In this document: piece by piece, positions 22,815-36,761 of the stretch
Numbering within the stretch: position 1 is the first letter of the stretch
Layout: every line of letters starts with the position of its first letter
NCBI RefSeq assembly: GCF_000003855.2
Contig: NW_003101682.1
Span: 6,102,524 to 6,166,523, forward strand
Direction: 5' to 3'
DNA length: 64,000 nt
From: Blastomyces gilchristii SLH14081
Taxonomy: Eukaryota > Ascomycota > Eurotiomycetes > Onygenales > Ajellomycetaceae
Notes under the pieces: model-generated
Database searches by the model: none
Told to the model about the DNA's origin: nothing
Seen by the model: only the letters and a program-made list of their open reading frames with translations
Made by a program: the position numbers and the translations under genes

Positions 22815-24818
22815 TATATAATATCTCACTATATCTGTCTCTGTATAAAGAGATACTATGAGAGATGAGATATAAGAATATCAGAAGAAAGTTAAATATA
22901 TACTAGATATTAAATCAGTAATTACATTTGATAACTCTAATTATAAAGTCTGATATATTAATATATTAGCTGATACAGAAGTTATTAATGAAACTAACAT
23001 TCTATTAAGAACTTAATAAGAATTCTCTTTTATATATTATATCAACTCTAAGAAGTGAAAGATTTATTTCAAGTCTCTATATAGATATATACTGTCAAGT
23101 CTTATTAAAAACATTTAAATCACTATTAAAATCTTGAAAGCTGATAATACTGCAGCTCTATAAGACAAGATTAATATTAAATATATAATATCACTGACTG
23201 AAGAATATGTTAATATTTTTAAGAAGTTAATAAAATTATAAGTCAAGAATAATAATTATCTTACTTTTCAGAGATATTTTCACTATCTTATTATCTATCA
23301 CAGAGAGCTCTGTCAGAGCACTGAGAATATATATTATAATCTTTTTCTTAATAATCTATAAGATTATTAAAAATCATTTATTAAGATATATCTGAATAAG
23401 TTTTTCTTCACTAATCAAGAACTTATTATTAATATTGATATTAATAATTTAATGAAGTAACTGATTAATTATACATTTAAGAAGATTATCACTGAGTGAA
23501 AAAAGCAGTCTCAGACTGATTCTGTGACTGTGAAAAAGAATAAGAATAAAGATGAGAATAAAAGTATATCTGTATAAAAGTGCACTCACTGTAAAAGATA
23601 TGAATATACTATTAATAGATATTTCATCTTATACTCTGATAAAAAGAAAAAGAAGATGAATAAGAAGAATGATGATAAAAAGAAAGAGAAGAAGAATGAC
23701 TTAATAAGTTCTTAATTAGCAGTAAATACAGTAATTACAAAGATTAAGTTCTATTTCTCTTTTATAGTTATCAGAAAATCATTCTCTAGATCTTGATATT
23801 TGAATATATATATAAGTCTGAATATAACAGATGAGCTTCATTCTTTTTCAAATATTAAATCTTTTAATGATAACATCTCTATTGATTCTGCAACTGAGAG
23901 AACTGAGTTTATTAAGAAGATTAAAACTGTTATCTTAAAGATTGAGAGTGATAATATTAACTTACAGAATGTTCACTATATTTCTAATATTACAGTTAAT
24001 CTACTCTCATTTGTGAAGCTTGAAGATCAGAGATTTTAATTTATATTATCTTTCACTATTCTCTCATTTTTCATTTACAGAGTCTTAAATAATGTTATTT
24101 TTTATACAGTTTGAACTGCTTATAATAATATATACAGAGTCACTAAATAAGAGTTCAATGAGAATCTCAATTATCTAAGCAAGATAGTTAGATATATTAC
24201 AATGTCTTATAAGTATAATTTTAACTGAAAAGTTGTTTTTTCTGTAACTGCTGTTACTACTGTTAATAACATTGATTCTGCAGGTCACAAATATAGATCT
24301 TAAGAATATAAAGATATTAAAGACTCTTTTGAATTAGTATTATAATCTCAGTTATATTCACACTGATACTATAATTACTATAGTCAAGAATCTTTATACT
24401 GAAGTTATAATTAAAGATTCTAAGACTAAGTTCTTTACAAAGAATGTGTTAAGACAGATATAATACAAGATTATTCAAAAACACTGATGTCTAAATCTAT
24501 TTAACTTATTGAGAAGATTTATATTAATCTTGTAAATAGTAAATATATATTGAAAGATCTCTCTGATCACTTCTTAGAGTTCTGTCAGAGAATTAAATAC
24601 TGAATGCTTATTATCTGTAATGCAACTTACTATTATTAAGTATATTTTTTAAAGTTTAAGAATGAGACTGTTCAATACTTTGAGTTGTGACTCAGATTTA
24701 TAAGTAATCTCAGATATACAGTCTCTGCTTTTCTACAGACTGATATTAATGATGTTTTTCAATTCACATATATGTACATAGTTATGAATTCATATAATAT
24801 TAAATGAGAATTAATAAT
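22815..24818 (+). pseudogene. Copia gag, protease and start of integrase (broken)
   Basis: Plus-strand relics of the copia polyprotein. A Gag segment (about 22,915 on) carries a KSVITFDNSNYK-like start, then LADTEVIN. Near 23,580 lies a zinc knuckle whose His and last Cys have become Tyr, the result of C-to-T and G-to-A changes. The longest open stretch, 23,800–24,039, includes IDSATERTEF, a mutated protease DSGAT region, followed by VILKIESDNINLQNVHYISNI. Stops, mostly TGA and TAA, break every frame. The reading ends at the 5-bp ATAAT target copy of gypsy A1. Confidence 0.8.
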
Positions 24819-25192
24819 TGTAAGAGGCCCACGCCGAATAGATCAGTATTATATTGATAGATCTTATATAACAAAGAGAAAAACATTAGAGAAGAAAAAG
24901 AAAGAGAAAGTACAAGAATCAGCAATCAGAGTGAATATTTATACACATATGTAGTGATGTACATAGTGAAGCTTCAGAGCAGAAGAATCTATACATGTTT
25001 ATAATGGCCAAGAATTGGCGATTGAGAATGACTGAGAATTGAAGTGTACACATTTGAGAATGAAGTAGCAGCTGAGAATTAATGATTGAGAATGACTGAG
25101 AATCAGAGTGTATACATTCAAGAATGAAGTGATTGAAATCTGTGAAGTGTAACAGAATAGTCTATATAATTGATCAGGTGCAGCTCATCACA
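24819..25192 (-). repeat. Gypsy A1 3' LTR
   Basis: 374 bp, strongly mutated relative to its partner at 30,213–30,586. It contains two copies of a ~65-bp internal tandem repeat. Confidence 0.9.
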
Positions 25193-28100
25193 TTAGTCTC
25201 TTCTTTTCAGAAGCAGTTCTCATCAGTCAAGAGCTGCTGTTTCAGATAATACAGAACTCAGAGTTCAGATTGAGCAATTATACTCAACTCATTTCATAAG
25301 ATATTATCAGCTGCAGCTGCAGAGTCTCTTATTAAGAATATTCTCAATCTCTCACTCAAGCTCATTATCTTCTTCTATGATGCCTGGTGGCTGTCAGTTG
25401 AAAGTCAATTGAGAAGAGAACAGATCAGTGACAGTGCAGTGAAGCAAGCTTGTATGAAAGATATTATAAATCTCTGATAATATGTCAAGACAGTAGTTAT
25501 AACTATCTAGAACTTCTATCACTTTATACTTTATATGACAGTAATCTAGTGTATGAGATAAGTGTGTGATCTGTATATTTTTAAGATTCAATCATATCAG
25601 ATCTTCTATCTTATATTGTTCAGTGAGATCTCAGTGAATATTAATTCAATCTTCTTAATTCTGTTTAGCACTTATCATGAAGGCTTCTACTCAGTTACAA
25701 GTGTCTCAGAGCTTTGTCACTATATTATTAATGATCTGAATCAGACTGTGAAGATTCAGTGTAAAGTATGTAATCTCTAGAAGATTCAATACTTTCATAT
25801 AATATCTGTGTATGAGAAAGAACAGGCTCACACCTGTTGAAACAGCATCTCAGTCATTGATAGCAACTTCAATGTGTAGAAGAAGATCATATCAATCATC
25901 TTATAAGTAATTACAGAACTTATAAAGATAATTCTTCATAGTCTGAATTATTCATTCTGATGCATTATCAGTCTCAGAGTGATAGATAGTTGACAGACAG
26001 TATATAATCTTGAGAACTTGACAGATTCTTGTTCAGAGAGTACTCATAAATTGACAGCTCTGATCTGATACTATAGATCTCAGTAATTCATGTATTTAAT
26101 AAAATAGACTCTGTAGAAAAGCTTCAGTGACTTGTTTAGTATTCATTTTATTACAAGATTTCAATATTACATCTTTACTCAATCAGTTCACAATGATCAG
26201 AATGTTTCTACAACTCTTACTCTCAGAGAGATTAATAGTGAAGTTAATTATCACATCTTATCAGATTCTATCAGAGATATTAAGCAGTTTCAGCTGGTCT
26301 TTTCTACAGTTCTTTCATGAGATAATGAAAGAATAATAATTACAGTTTCAGACAAAATGTCTGATGCTATTTAATATCTCAGATCAGTAGAATTCTTGAG
26401 AGACTATTTAATACAGTTATTCACAGTCTGAATGATCAGTTATATGTGAATCATGCATCTCTTATATTATTCAGATATGTAAGAGTTCAGAGTAAGAGAC
26501 TCAGCATCATTTATGAAATCACAGAGCATTACTGTTATTTATTGAATATTTCAAGATGTCAGTCTTTATATGTAATTCTGAAGGAAATTGAGACACTTCT
26601 TATTGTACTGCTTTAGTGAGAGTTTGAAGAAGTTTGTCAGTCTGAACTACTATATATCACAGTTCATTCAGTGTAGAAGAAGTGAAGATATCAGTGTCAG
26701 TTCAGAGAGAGAGTGTTCTAATCAGAGCAGTATATATAGTGTCATGAGTGATCTTATTATAATTAACTAATATCTTTGAGTTCAAGAGCTGATGTTCTTG
26801 ATTCATTCAGTGCATGTCTATTATATTAAATGATATATCTTATTCTTGTTATGAGAGTGCATCTGCCATCGAGTTCTGACTGCTGAAGTGATAGTGTATT
26901 GTAAAATGAAAGTGGCTTAGAAACTCAGATCATTGCATCTGTTATTCAGTGAGTTTATAGATAGTTATAAAGTATTTAAGATTCTTATAATCTGTGATTA
27001 TCTCAAAATTAGAGATACTTTGAAGTTCAGAGTCTTATTCTTCTAAACAGTGTATGATTATGAGAAGTTTCTTATCATAGATCTCATAATTGCTTTCAGC
27101 AGAACTTAGTTTCTTAGACATGAAAATACATAATTGTAAGACATCTTCATCATTATATTACAATATAGCTTCTTCTGTAACATAGTGAGAGAAATCAGCT
27201 TCAATAACTGTCTTGTGATCAGAATTGAATATTATCAGTAGAAAGATATTAATGAACATCTTCTTTATCTATATAAATACAGCTTCAGCATCTGCTGATC
27301 ATTGAAATACTGAGTTCTTCTTAGTAAGTTCTGTAAGTAATCTTGTGATATCTGAGAAGTTTTATATAAATTGCTGATAGAAGTTAGTGAATTCAATGAA
27401 GCTTTATACATCTTTCACAGTATATGAAGCTTCTCATTTGAGAATGACAGAGATCTTCTCAGAATTTATTTAAATTTCCTTGTCAGCTTCTATGATGAAA
27501 TCTAAGTATTTAGTACTCTTAACTTTGAAATCACACTTATCAATATTAATTAATAGTTCTGCTTCTTATAGTTATTGTAATACTCTTTGCACATGCTCTT
27601 AATGTTCTTTTCTGAATTCATCAGTGAAGATGAGAATGTTATCTAGATAAGCAGATACAAACTTATTAAGAAAATCTCAGAGTACTCAGTTGATATACTT
27701 CTGAAATATACTGAGAGTGTTAGTTAGTTCAAAAAGTGTGACTATTCATTCAAAGAGATTATAATATATTTGAAATGCTGTAAGTCATTCATCTTCTTCA
27801 GTGATACAAATCTTATGAAATGCAGTGATAATATCTAGCTTTGTAAATCATTGAGCTCATCTAATATATACTAGAGTTTCATTGATGAGAGATAAGAAAT
27901 AATGATCTTTCTTTGTCAATCTGTTCAGATCTCAGTAGTTCACACAGAATTGAAGTTCTTCACCTGATTTCTTTGTAAAGAGAATAGAGACTGTGATGAA
28001 AGAATTGCTAATGTGTATGAATTCTTTATTCAATAGATCATTGAGTGTCTTTCAAAGAAGAAGAAGTTCATCTCAGAACATGTTATAAAGAGAGTCTTAT

Positions 28101-30212
28101 AATAATTTAAAATTCTTATCATTCTTCTTCTCTAACTTGATACTGTGATTCACTTTAGAACCTTGTAAGAGAGATATATTTATAATATTGTCTTGTCAGA
28201 AGACATCTAGATATTCATGATATTATTAAGAGAGTTTTGTATAAGAATCTGTTATTATAACACAGAATAACTTTTCTAGAGTCTTTTTAATATTGATCAG
28301 ACTGATGAAATAGATTGTTATATAATTCTGCTATCAGTGACTTCTTTTTCAGAGCATTTCATATATGTTAGCAGAGATCTGTGTCAGATCCATGATCTTG
28401 TGAATGTCATCTTCATGAATTCTATCATTGTTAGAGAATATCAAGCTTCTGTTTTAAGTATTTAATAAGATGCTCTGTTCAGATAGTCAGACAAGTTCTA
28501 ACATAAGATTATAATCAAGATTATCAACTTTATATATATAGACATCTTCATATTGATGTTCTTTCATATCTATGATCAGCTTTATCATGTAATGAGTATA
28601 AATATCTTTTAAATCATTAAATTCTGTGAGAAGTCAGGGTTTTAATAAGAGAATATACTGAAGATTATAATATCTTATAACTGAAGATTTTATCATTGTA
28701 TAGTGACATAGACTGCTGTCTATCATGACTTTCATATTATACATGTTATCAATCACAGTAGATACAAGAATCACATTCATTATCATTTTCTCTTTAAATT
28801 ATTGTTGTCTGATCTTTTCAAGCTTCTGTTTATAAATTTGAATAGAAGCTAATCTTTTTCTTATTTCATCAGAGCATTCTTATAGTTATCTTTCAAATCT
28901 TTCTTCACTGCAATGTGATTGATATGAACAGGCACTGATTCATTCTTTGAATGAGAAGATACATAGACTGATTAACAGTTGAAAGTAATATACTCTGATT
29001 AATTACAGTTGATACACACTTCTTATTGATGTTGATCAGTAACTTCTTCAGAAGTAATTTCAGAGACTTAGAAGTCTGTTCAGATAGCAGAGACCTGTGC
29101 CTATGTATAGATATTTAAGTCTACTCAGTTCATAGCATCTGCATCATTGTTATTATTTCTCAGCACAGATGTGTGAGTGACTGAGATGTAATGTCTTCTG
29201 TCACTATTCTGTATACTCTTGAGCTTGATAAGACAGTTGTTCAATGTTCAGAGCTGTATGCAGAAATCTTTATAAGTCTGATCTTTGTCTATGCTTATAA
29301 GAGTCTGTAAGAGTTTGAAAGTTAATATCTTCATAAGTATGTTAATCTTTATTCAATTCTCTCAAGATTGATCATCTGCTTCTAGAATCTTAGTGTTAAA
29401 GTCAGAAATGAATATTATAAGAGAAGTGTTTCTCTGTCAGACACTCTGTAATCAATCTAATACTTTCTATTGTATGACAGTGTCTTGAAACAGAATATCA
29501 AGATATTTGATAATATTATCAGATGTTTGTAACACTGATTCACATGCTTTTATTTATAAATGAAACTTCTGTTTCATGTAATTCTTCAATTATTCATTGA
29601 TATATCAATCTTGATTAATTAATAAATCAATGACATCTTCATCTATACTCAGTTTCATGAGCATTTTCATTTTTCATGATGAGTAGAGAGTGAGATTGAA
29701 AGTATTGAAATATGTGAAAGCATCTAAGCATTCTTTCAGTGCTTTTATATTCAATTCTGTAGATGTTGAAATTGTATGAATTTCTTGTTGTAATAATCAC
29801 TGAATCTCTTCATATTAATATTATTGAGTTGCATGCATATTAGCTATTTATTATTATTATAATTTCAACATTGCTCAAAGTCACTATAATATCATGTCTA
29901 TGCTTGCATTTAAGAGTTTCATATTATTATTAGACATGATTATATCAATTATCAGATATGTCATTGTATAAATATTTTATATATCTAAAATGTCAGAACT
30001 CTCAGATCTTTCACTGATATTTTCTTATAAGATCTTACTCTCTTTATAAGATCTTATTACAGAGTCAGAGTGACTGATAAGTAAGCTTTTATCTGAGAAC
30101 TCAGTGTCTGCTTAACTGTTTAACTGTTTCTCTATTTCTTATATGTTGTTATGCATTTAAATATCTCAGTGAGTAATTGTTTCTAATAAGAAGATAATGA
30201 ATGTTTTTCTAG

Positions 30213-30586
30213 TGTAAGAGATCTACACTGAATAGATCAGTATTATATTGATAGATCTTATATAACAAAGAGAAAAATGTTAGAGAAGGAAAAGAAAGAG
30301 AAAGTGTGAGAATCATTAATCAGAGTGAATATTTATATGTGTATGTGATGACATACACAGTGGAGCTTCGGGGTGGAAGAATCTATACATGTTCGTGGTG
30401 GCCGAGGATCGGCGATCGAGAATGGCCGAGAATCAGAGTGTACGCGTTCAAGAATGAAGTGACGGCTGAGGATTGATGATTGAGAATGGCCGAGAATCGG
30501 AGTGTACGCGTTCGAGAATGAAGTGGTTGGAATCTGTGAAGTGTAACGGAATAGTCTATATGATTGATCGGGCGCAGCCCGCTACA
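30213..30586 (-). repeat. Gypsy A1 5' LTR, partly unmutated
   Basis: 374 bp. From about 30,350 to its end it keeps CpG, CpC and GpG sites (for example CGGGCGCAGCCCGCTACA), while the paired LTR has lost most of them. Two ~65-bp tandem repeats are visible (about 30,410–30,530). Confidence 0.9.
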
Positions 30587-30591
30587 ATAAT

Positions 30592-30973
30592 ATCTTATTC
30601 ATCACATTAAGATAATGTTTCTGAACATGAGATTCACACTATTATGAAACAGATTAGAGCTGCTCTTTTAAAAGATAATCTCTCTAAGAAGTTCTGAACA
30701 GATGTTCTAGAGATAGTGATTATAATAATTAATAATACTTTCACATCTACAGTTCTTTATAACTTAAAATTTTAACTCTCTACTATAGAGACTTCTGTAA
30801 TCTCAAGTTTATATAAGATTTCTTAATGTGTACTTACAAACATCTCACTGAATGTGAGACATTTTTACTGATTAAGTGCAGAGGTCTTTATTCACTTATA
30901 TAAATCTCAGAAGTCTGTAAATAAGCTCTCTTCACATGCTGATTTCTATCATATCATTGAATTCAGTGACACA
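30592..30973 (+). pseudogene. Copia integrase fragment between gypsy A1 and A2
   Basis: Plus-strand copia integrase relic. It ends in residues resembling the copia KSQ…NKLS.HAD…GFSDTSI segment and continues beyond gypsy A2 at 36,762. It is 382 bp long, bounded by ATAAT on the left and TCAAT on the right. Confidence 0.75.
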
Positions 30974-30978
30974 TCAAT

Positions 30979-31287
30979 TGTGGCGGGCTGTGCCTGATCA
31001 ATTATATAGACTATTCTATTACACTTCACAGATTTCAACTGCTTCATTCTTGAATGCGTACACTCTGATTCTCAGCCATTCTCAATCATCAATTCTCAGT
31101 CACTATGAACACATATAGATTCTTCCACCCTGAAGCCTTACTATGTATATTATTACATACACATATAAATATTCACTTCAATTGCTAATTCTCACACTTT
31201 CTCTTTCTTTTTCTTCTCTAATGTTTTTCTCTTTGTTATATAAGACCTATAATATTATATCAATCTATTGAGTGTAGGCCTCTTATA
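30979..31287 (+). repeat. Gypsy A2 5' LTR
   Basis: 309 bp, with one copy of the ~65-bp internal repeat that is doubled in A1. It starts TGTGGCGGGC and ends CTCTTATA (from CTCTTACA). Confidence 0.9.
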
Positions 31288-34200
31288 CTAGAAAAATATT
31301 CATCATCTTCTTATTAAAAATGATTATTCATGTATTATCTTCTCATTAGAAATGATTATTCATCAAGAGATATTTAAACATGTAATGATATATAAGAAAG
31401 AGAAACATAGTTAAGTGAATACTGAGTTTTCAGATAGAAGCTTACTTATCAGTTATTTTAACCCTGTAATAAAATCTTATAAAGAGAATGTCAGTGAAAG
31501 ATCTAAGAGTTCTGACACTTAGATATATAAGATATTTATATAATTATACTTCTTCAAGATTTCACAGATATTATACACTCAATGAATGACATGTCTAATG
31601 ATAATATAAGAGAACTCTTAAATACAAGCATAGAAGTAATATTATAGTGACTTTGAGTAATACTGAAATTATAACAGCAATAAATAGCTAATATACATGC
31701 AACTTAATAACTTCAATATGAGGAAATTCAATGATTAATTTAACAAGAAACTCATGCAATTTCAACATCTACAGAATTGAATATAAAAGCACTGAAAGAA
31801 TGCTTAGATACTTTCATATATTTTAATACTTCTGATCTCACTCTCTACTCATTATGAAGAATGAAAATGCTTATGAAACTGAGTGTGAATGAAGATATCA
31901 TTGATTCACTAACTAATCAAGATTGATATATCAATGAATAATTAAAGAATCATATAAAACAGAAGTTTTATTCATGAATAAAAGCATGTGAATCAGTGTT
32001 GTGAATATCTGATAATATTATTCCAATATCTTAATGTTCTGTTCTGAGACACTGTCATGTAACAGAAAGTATTAGATTGATTACAGAGTATTTAACAGAG
32101 AAATACTTCTCTTATAATATTCATCTCTGACTTTGACATCAAGATTCTAGAAGTAGATGATCAATCTTGAAAGAATTGAATGAAAATTAACATACTTAAG
32201 AAGATATTAACTTTTGAACTCTTACAGAGTCTTATAAGTATAGATGAAGATCAGACTTATGAAGATTTCTGCACACAGCTCTGAACATTGAATAATCATC
32301 TTATCAAGCTCAAGAGTATACAGAACAGTGACAGAAGATGTTACACTTCAGTCACTTACACATCTGTGCTGAAGAACAGCAATGATGCAGATACTATGAA
32401 CTGAATAGATTCAAATGTCTATACATAAGCAAGAGTTTCTACTGTTCAAACAGGCTTCTGAGTCTCTGAGATCACTTCTGAGAAAGTTGCTAATTGATGT
32501 CAATATAAAGTATGTATCAACTGTAACTGATTAGAATACATTGCTTTCAACTGTCAATTGACCTATATGTCTTCACACTTAAGAGAAAGACTGATATCTT
32601 CTCAATCAAGAGAAAGATCAGTGTCTTCTTATTCAAAGAATGAATCAGTACCTGTTCACATCAACCACATTGCAGTGAAGAAAGATTTGAAAAATAACTA
32701 TAAGAATGCTCTGATGAAACAGAGAAAAGATTAACTTCTATTTAAATTTACAAACAGAAGTTTGAAGAGATCAGATAATAACAATTTGAAGAGAAAATAG
32801 TAATGAATACAATTCTTATATCTATTGTGATTGATAATATGTATAATATGAAAGCCATGATAGACAGCAATCTATATTACTATGCAATGATAAAATCTTC
32901 AGTTATAAGATATTATAACCTTCAGTGTATTCTCTTATCAAAGCCCTGACTTCTTGCAGAATTTAATGGTTCAAAAGATGTTTATATCTGTTATATAGTG
33001 AAACTAAACATAGATGTGAGAGAATATCAATGTGAAGATATCTATGTATATAAAGTTAATAATCTTGATTATAATCTTATATTAGAACTTGTCTGACTAT
33101 CTGAACAAGGCATCTTATTGAATGCTTGAAACAGAAGCTTGATATTCTCTAACAATAATAGAATTCATGAAGATGATATTCATAAGACTATGAATCTTAC
33201 ACAGATCTCTGTCAATGCTTATGAAATACTCTGAAAAAGAAGTCATCATCAAAACTGCTGACAGAGTTACTGATAAGATTGCTGATAGCAGAATTATATA
33301 TCAATCTATTCTATCAGTCTGACTGATATCAAAAAGACTCTAGAAAAGTTATTCTGTATTATAATAACAGATTCTCATATAAAACTCTCTCAATAATATT
33401 ATAAATATCTAGATATCTTCTGATAAGATAATAATGTTACAAATCTATCTCTCTTACAAGGTTCAGAAGTGAATCACAGTATCAACTTAAAAAAGAGAGA
33501 TAGTAAGAACTCTGAATTATTATAAGATTGTCTTTATAATATGTTCTGAGATGAACTTCTTCTTCTTTGAAAGACACTCAATAATCTGTTGAATAAAGAA
33601 TTCATATATATTAGCAACTCTTCAGCTGCAGCCTCTATTCTCTTTGCAAAGAAATCAGGTGAAGAACTCTGATTCTGTGTGAATTATCAAGAATTGAATA
33701 GATTAATAAAGAAGAACTGTTATTCTTTATCTTCTATCAATGAAACTCTAGCTTGTATTGAATAAGCTCAATGATTTACAAAGTTAGATGTCATTACTGT
33801 GTTTCATAAGATCTGCATCACTGAAGAAGATGAGTAACTTACAGCATTCTGAACATAATATGATCTCTTTAAATGAGTAGTCACATTCTTTGAACTGACT
33901 AATGCTCTCAGTATATTTCAGAAGTATATTAACTGAGCACTCTGAGACTTTCTTGATAAATTCATATCTGTATATTTTAATAACATTCTCATCTTCACTG
34001 ATGAATTCAGGAAAGAACATCAAGAATATGTGTGAAAGATATTACAATGACTATGAAAAGCAGAACTGCTGATAGACATAGATAAGTGTGATTTTGAGAT
34101 TAAAAGTACAAAATATCTAGACTTTATCATAGAAGCTGATAAGAGAATTTGAATAAATTCTGAGAAGGTCTCTACTATTCTTGAATGAGAGATTCTGTGT

Positions 34201-36447
34201 ACTGTGAAAGATATATGAAGCTTCATCAGATTTGTTAACTTCTATCAGCAATTTATATGAAACTTCTCAGATATTATAAGATCACTTACAGAACTCACTA
34301 AGAAAGACTCAGTATTTCAATGATCAGCAGATACTGAAGCTGTATTTATATGAATAAAGAAGATGTTTATTAATACCTCTCTGCTGATAATATTCAATTC
34401 TGATTATAAGACAGTTGTTAAAGCTAATTTCTCTGACTATGTCACAGAAAAAGCTATATTGCAATATAATAATGAAGATGTCTTATGATTATATATCTTC
34501 ATGTCTAAGAAACTGAGTTCTGTTAAATACAACTATGAGATCTATGATAAGAAACTTCTCACAATTATATACTATCTAGAAGAATGAAACTCTGAACTCT
34601 GAAGTGTCTCTGAATTTGAAATAATTACAGATCATAAGAATCTCAAGTACTTCATAACTATCTGTAAACTCACTGAATGATAGATACAATAATCTGAGTT
34701 TTTAAGTCACTTTTATTTTATAATACACTACTGTTCTGACAGTCAGAACTCAATGACAGATACTCTCTTATAATAAGAGTAAGATATATCATCTGATGTA
34801 ACAGATACTCACTGAATGAATCAAGAGCATCAGCTCTTGAATTTGAAGATATTAGTTGATCAAGATGAAACAGCTCATGACACTATATAAACTTCTCTGA
34901 TTAGAACATTCTCTCTCTGAACTGTCACTGACACTGACACTGATATCTTAACTTCTTCTGAACCTACACTGAATGAATTATGACATGTAATGACTCAAAC
35001 TGATGAACTTCTTCAAGCACTTATTGAAGCAGTATATTAAGAAGTACTCTGATTTCTCTCAGAACTATATATAAGAACTGACATCTCAGAATGCTCAATT
35101 GATGACAATAATACTCTGTGATTTTATAAATAATGTTGAGTCTCTCACTTCAAATCCTTACACACTCAGATAATGTAAGAGATGCATGATTTGTATATAA
35201 CTGATCACTCAGATTATGAACAATTGTACTGAATAATCTCTCAAGAGTTCTACTGATCTGAGATATTAAACAGTATCAGATGTTTTGTTTGAAACTGCAA
35301 CTATTATTCTTTCATCATCTCATGAAAAAACTGTAGAAAAGACCTACTGAAATTACTTAATATCTCTGATAGAATCTGATCAGATATGATAATTAACTTT
35401 GCTATTGATCTCTCTGAGAGTAAGAGTTGTAGAAATGTTCTGATCATTGTGAACTGATTGAGTAAGAATGTAATATTGAAATCTTATAATAAGATAAATA
35501 CTGAACAAGTCACTGAAGCTTTTCTATAAAGCTCATTCTATTAAATGCATTAATTACTGAGATTTATAGTATTGAATCAGAACTGTCAATTTATAAGTAC
35601 TCTCTGAACAAGAATCTGTCAAGTTCTCAAGATTATATATTATCTGTCAACTGTCTATCACTCTGAGACTGATAATATGTCAGAATAGACAATTCAGACT
35701 GTAAAGAATTATCTCTATAAGTTCTGCAATCACTTATAAGATGATTGACATGACCTGCTTCTACATGCAGAGATTGCTATCAATGAATGAGATGTTATTT
35801 CAACAGATATAAGTCTGTTCTTTCTTATATATAATTATCACATAAAAGTGTTGAATCTTCTAGAGATCACACAGTTCACACTGAATTCTCACAGTTCAAT
35901 TCAGATTGCTGATAATATAGTAATAAATCTCTGAGATGTCTGTGACTGAGCAGAGATCTTCATGACAACTGTAAAACAAGATCAAGAAAATCAAATCAAT
36001 GTTCACTAAGATCTCACTGAATAATATAAGATAGAAGACTTGATGTGATTGAATCTTAAGAATATAGAGATCACACATTCATCTCATATACTGAATTATC
36101 ATTATATTAAGTATAAAGTGATAGAAGTTCTAGATAGTCACAACTACTGTCTTAACACATTATCAGAGATTCATGATATCTTTTACACAAGCTTACTCTG
36201 CTGCACTGTTATCAACCTGTTTTCTTCTCAACTGACTTCTGACTGACAGTCATCAGACATTATAGAAGAAGATAATAAGCTTGAGTGAGAGATTGAGAAT
36301 ATTCTTGATAAGAGACTCTGTGACTGCAGCTAATAATATCTTATAAAATAAGTCAGCTATAATCAACTGATCTGAACTCTGAGTTCTATGTTATCTGAAA
36401 CAGCAGTTCTTGACTGATGAGAACTACTTCTGAAAGAGAGAGACTAA

Positions 36448-36756
36448 TGTAACAGACTGCATCTGATCAATTATATAGACTATTCTATTACACTTCACAG
36501 ATTTCAACTGCTTCATTCTTGAATATATATACTCTGATTCTCAGTCATTCTCAATCACTGATTCTCAGCTGCTATGAACATGTATAGATTCTTTCACTCT
36601 GAAGCCTCACTACATACATCATTATATATGTGTATAAATATTCACTTCAATTGCTGATTCTCATACTTTCTCTTTCTTTTCCTTCTCTAATGTTTTTCTC
36701 TTTATTATATAAGATCTATAATATTATACTAATTTATTTAGCGTAGGCCTCTTACA
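36448..36756 (+). repeat. Gypsy A2 3' LTR
   Basis: 309 bp, same length as its partner, more mutated at the left end (TGTAACAGACTG) and followed by the TCAAT target copy. Confidence 0.9.
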
Positions 36757-36761
36757 TCAAT

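Larger units (their letters stand above)
24819..30586 (-). mobile_element. Ty3/gypsy element A1 (mutated), reverse orientation
   Basis: 5,768 bp with two 374-bp LTRs and a perfect 5-bp duplication ATAAT (24,814–24,818 and 30,587–30,591). The pol relics read on the minus strand. The segment 25,394–25,591 carries IKYKVIEVLDSYNYCL, the conserved region after gypsy integrase, and the RT region lies near 27,560–27,840 by match to A2. A purine-rich tract abuts the left (3') LTR. The element is inserted in the copia integrase region. All coding frames are interrupted. Confidence 0.92.
30979..36756 (+). mobile_element. Ty3/gypsy element A2 (mutated), forward orientation
   Basis: 5,778 bp with two 309-bp LTRs (30,979–31,287 and 36,448–36,756) and a perfect 5-bp duplication TCAAT. 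Plus-strand relics in order: Gag with a CCHC knuckle near 32,512–32,552 (His now Tyr); a retropepsin-like segment near 32,820–32,960; RT near 33,600–34,060 (FTKLDVITVFHKICITEEDE, then YFNNILIFTD from a YxDD box); RNase H near 34,380–34,650; integrase near 35,240–35,780 (QFISTL, YHSETD); and the post-integrase IKYKVIEVLDSHNYCL at 36,049–36,246. A polypurine tract GAAAGAGAGAGACTAA lies at 36,432–36,447. Trp codons are mostly TGA. Same family as A1 and A3. Confidence 0.93.

Noticed and set aside
24819..36756. Regular repeats suggesting a CRISPR array or satellite
   Set aside because: The repeats are LTRs and the ~65-bp LTR tandem unit; spacing and target duplications show LTR retrotransposons in a eukaryotic genome.
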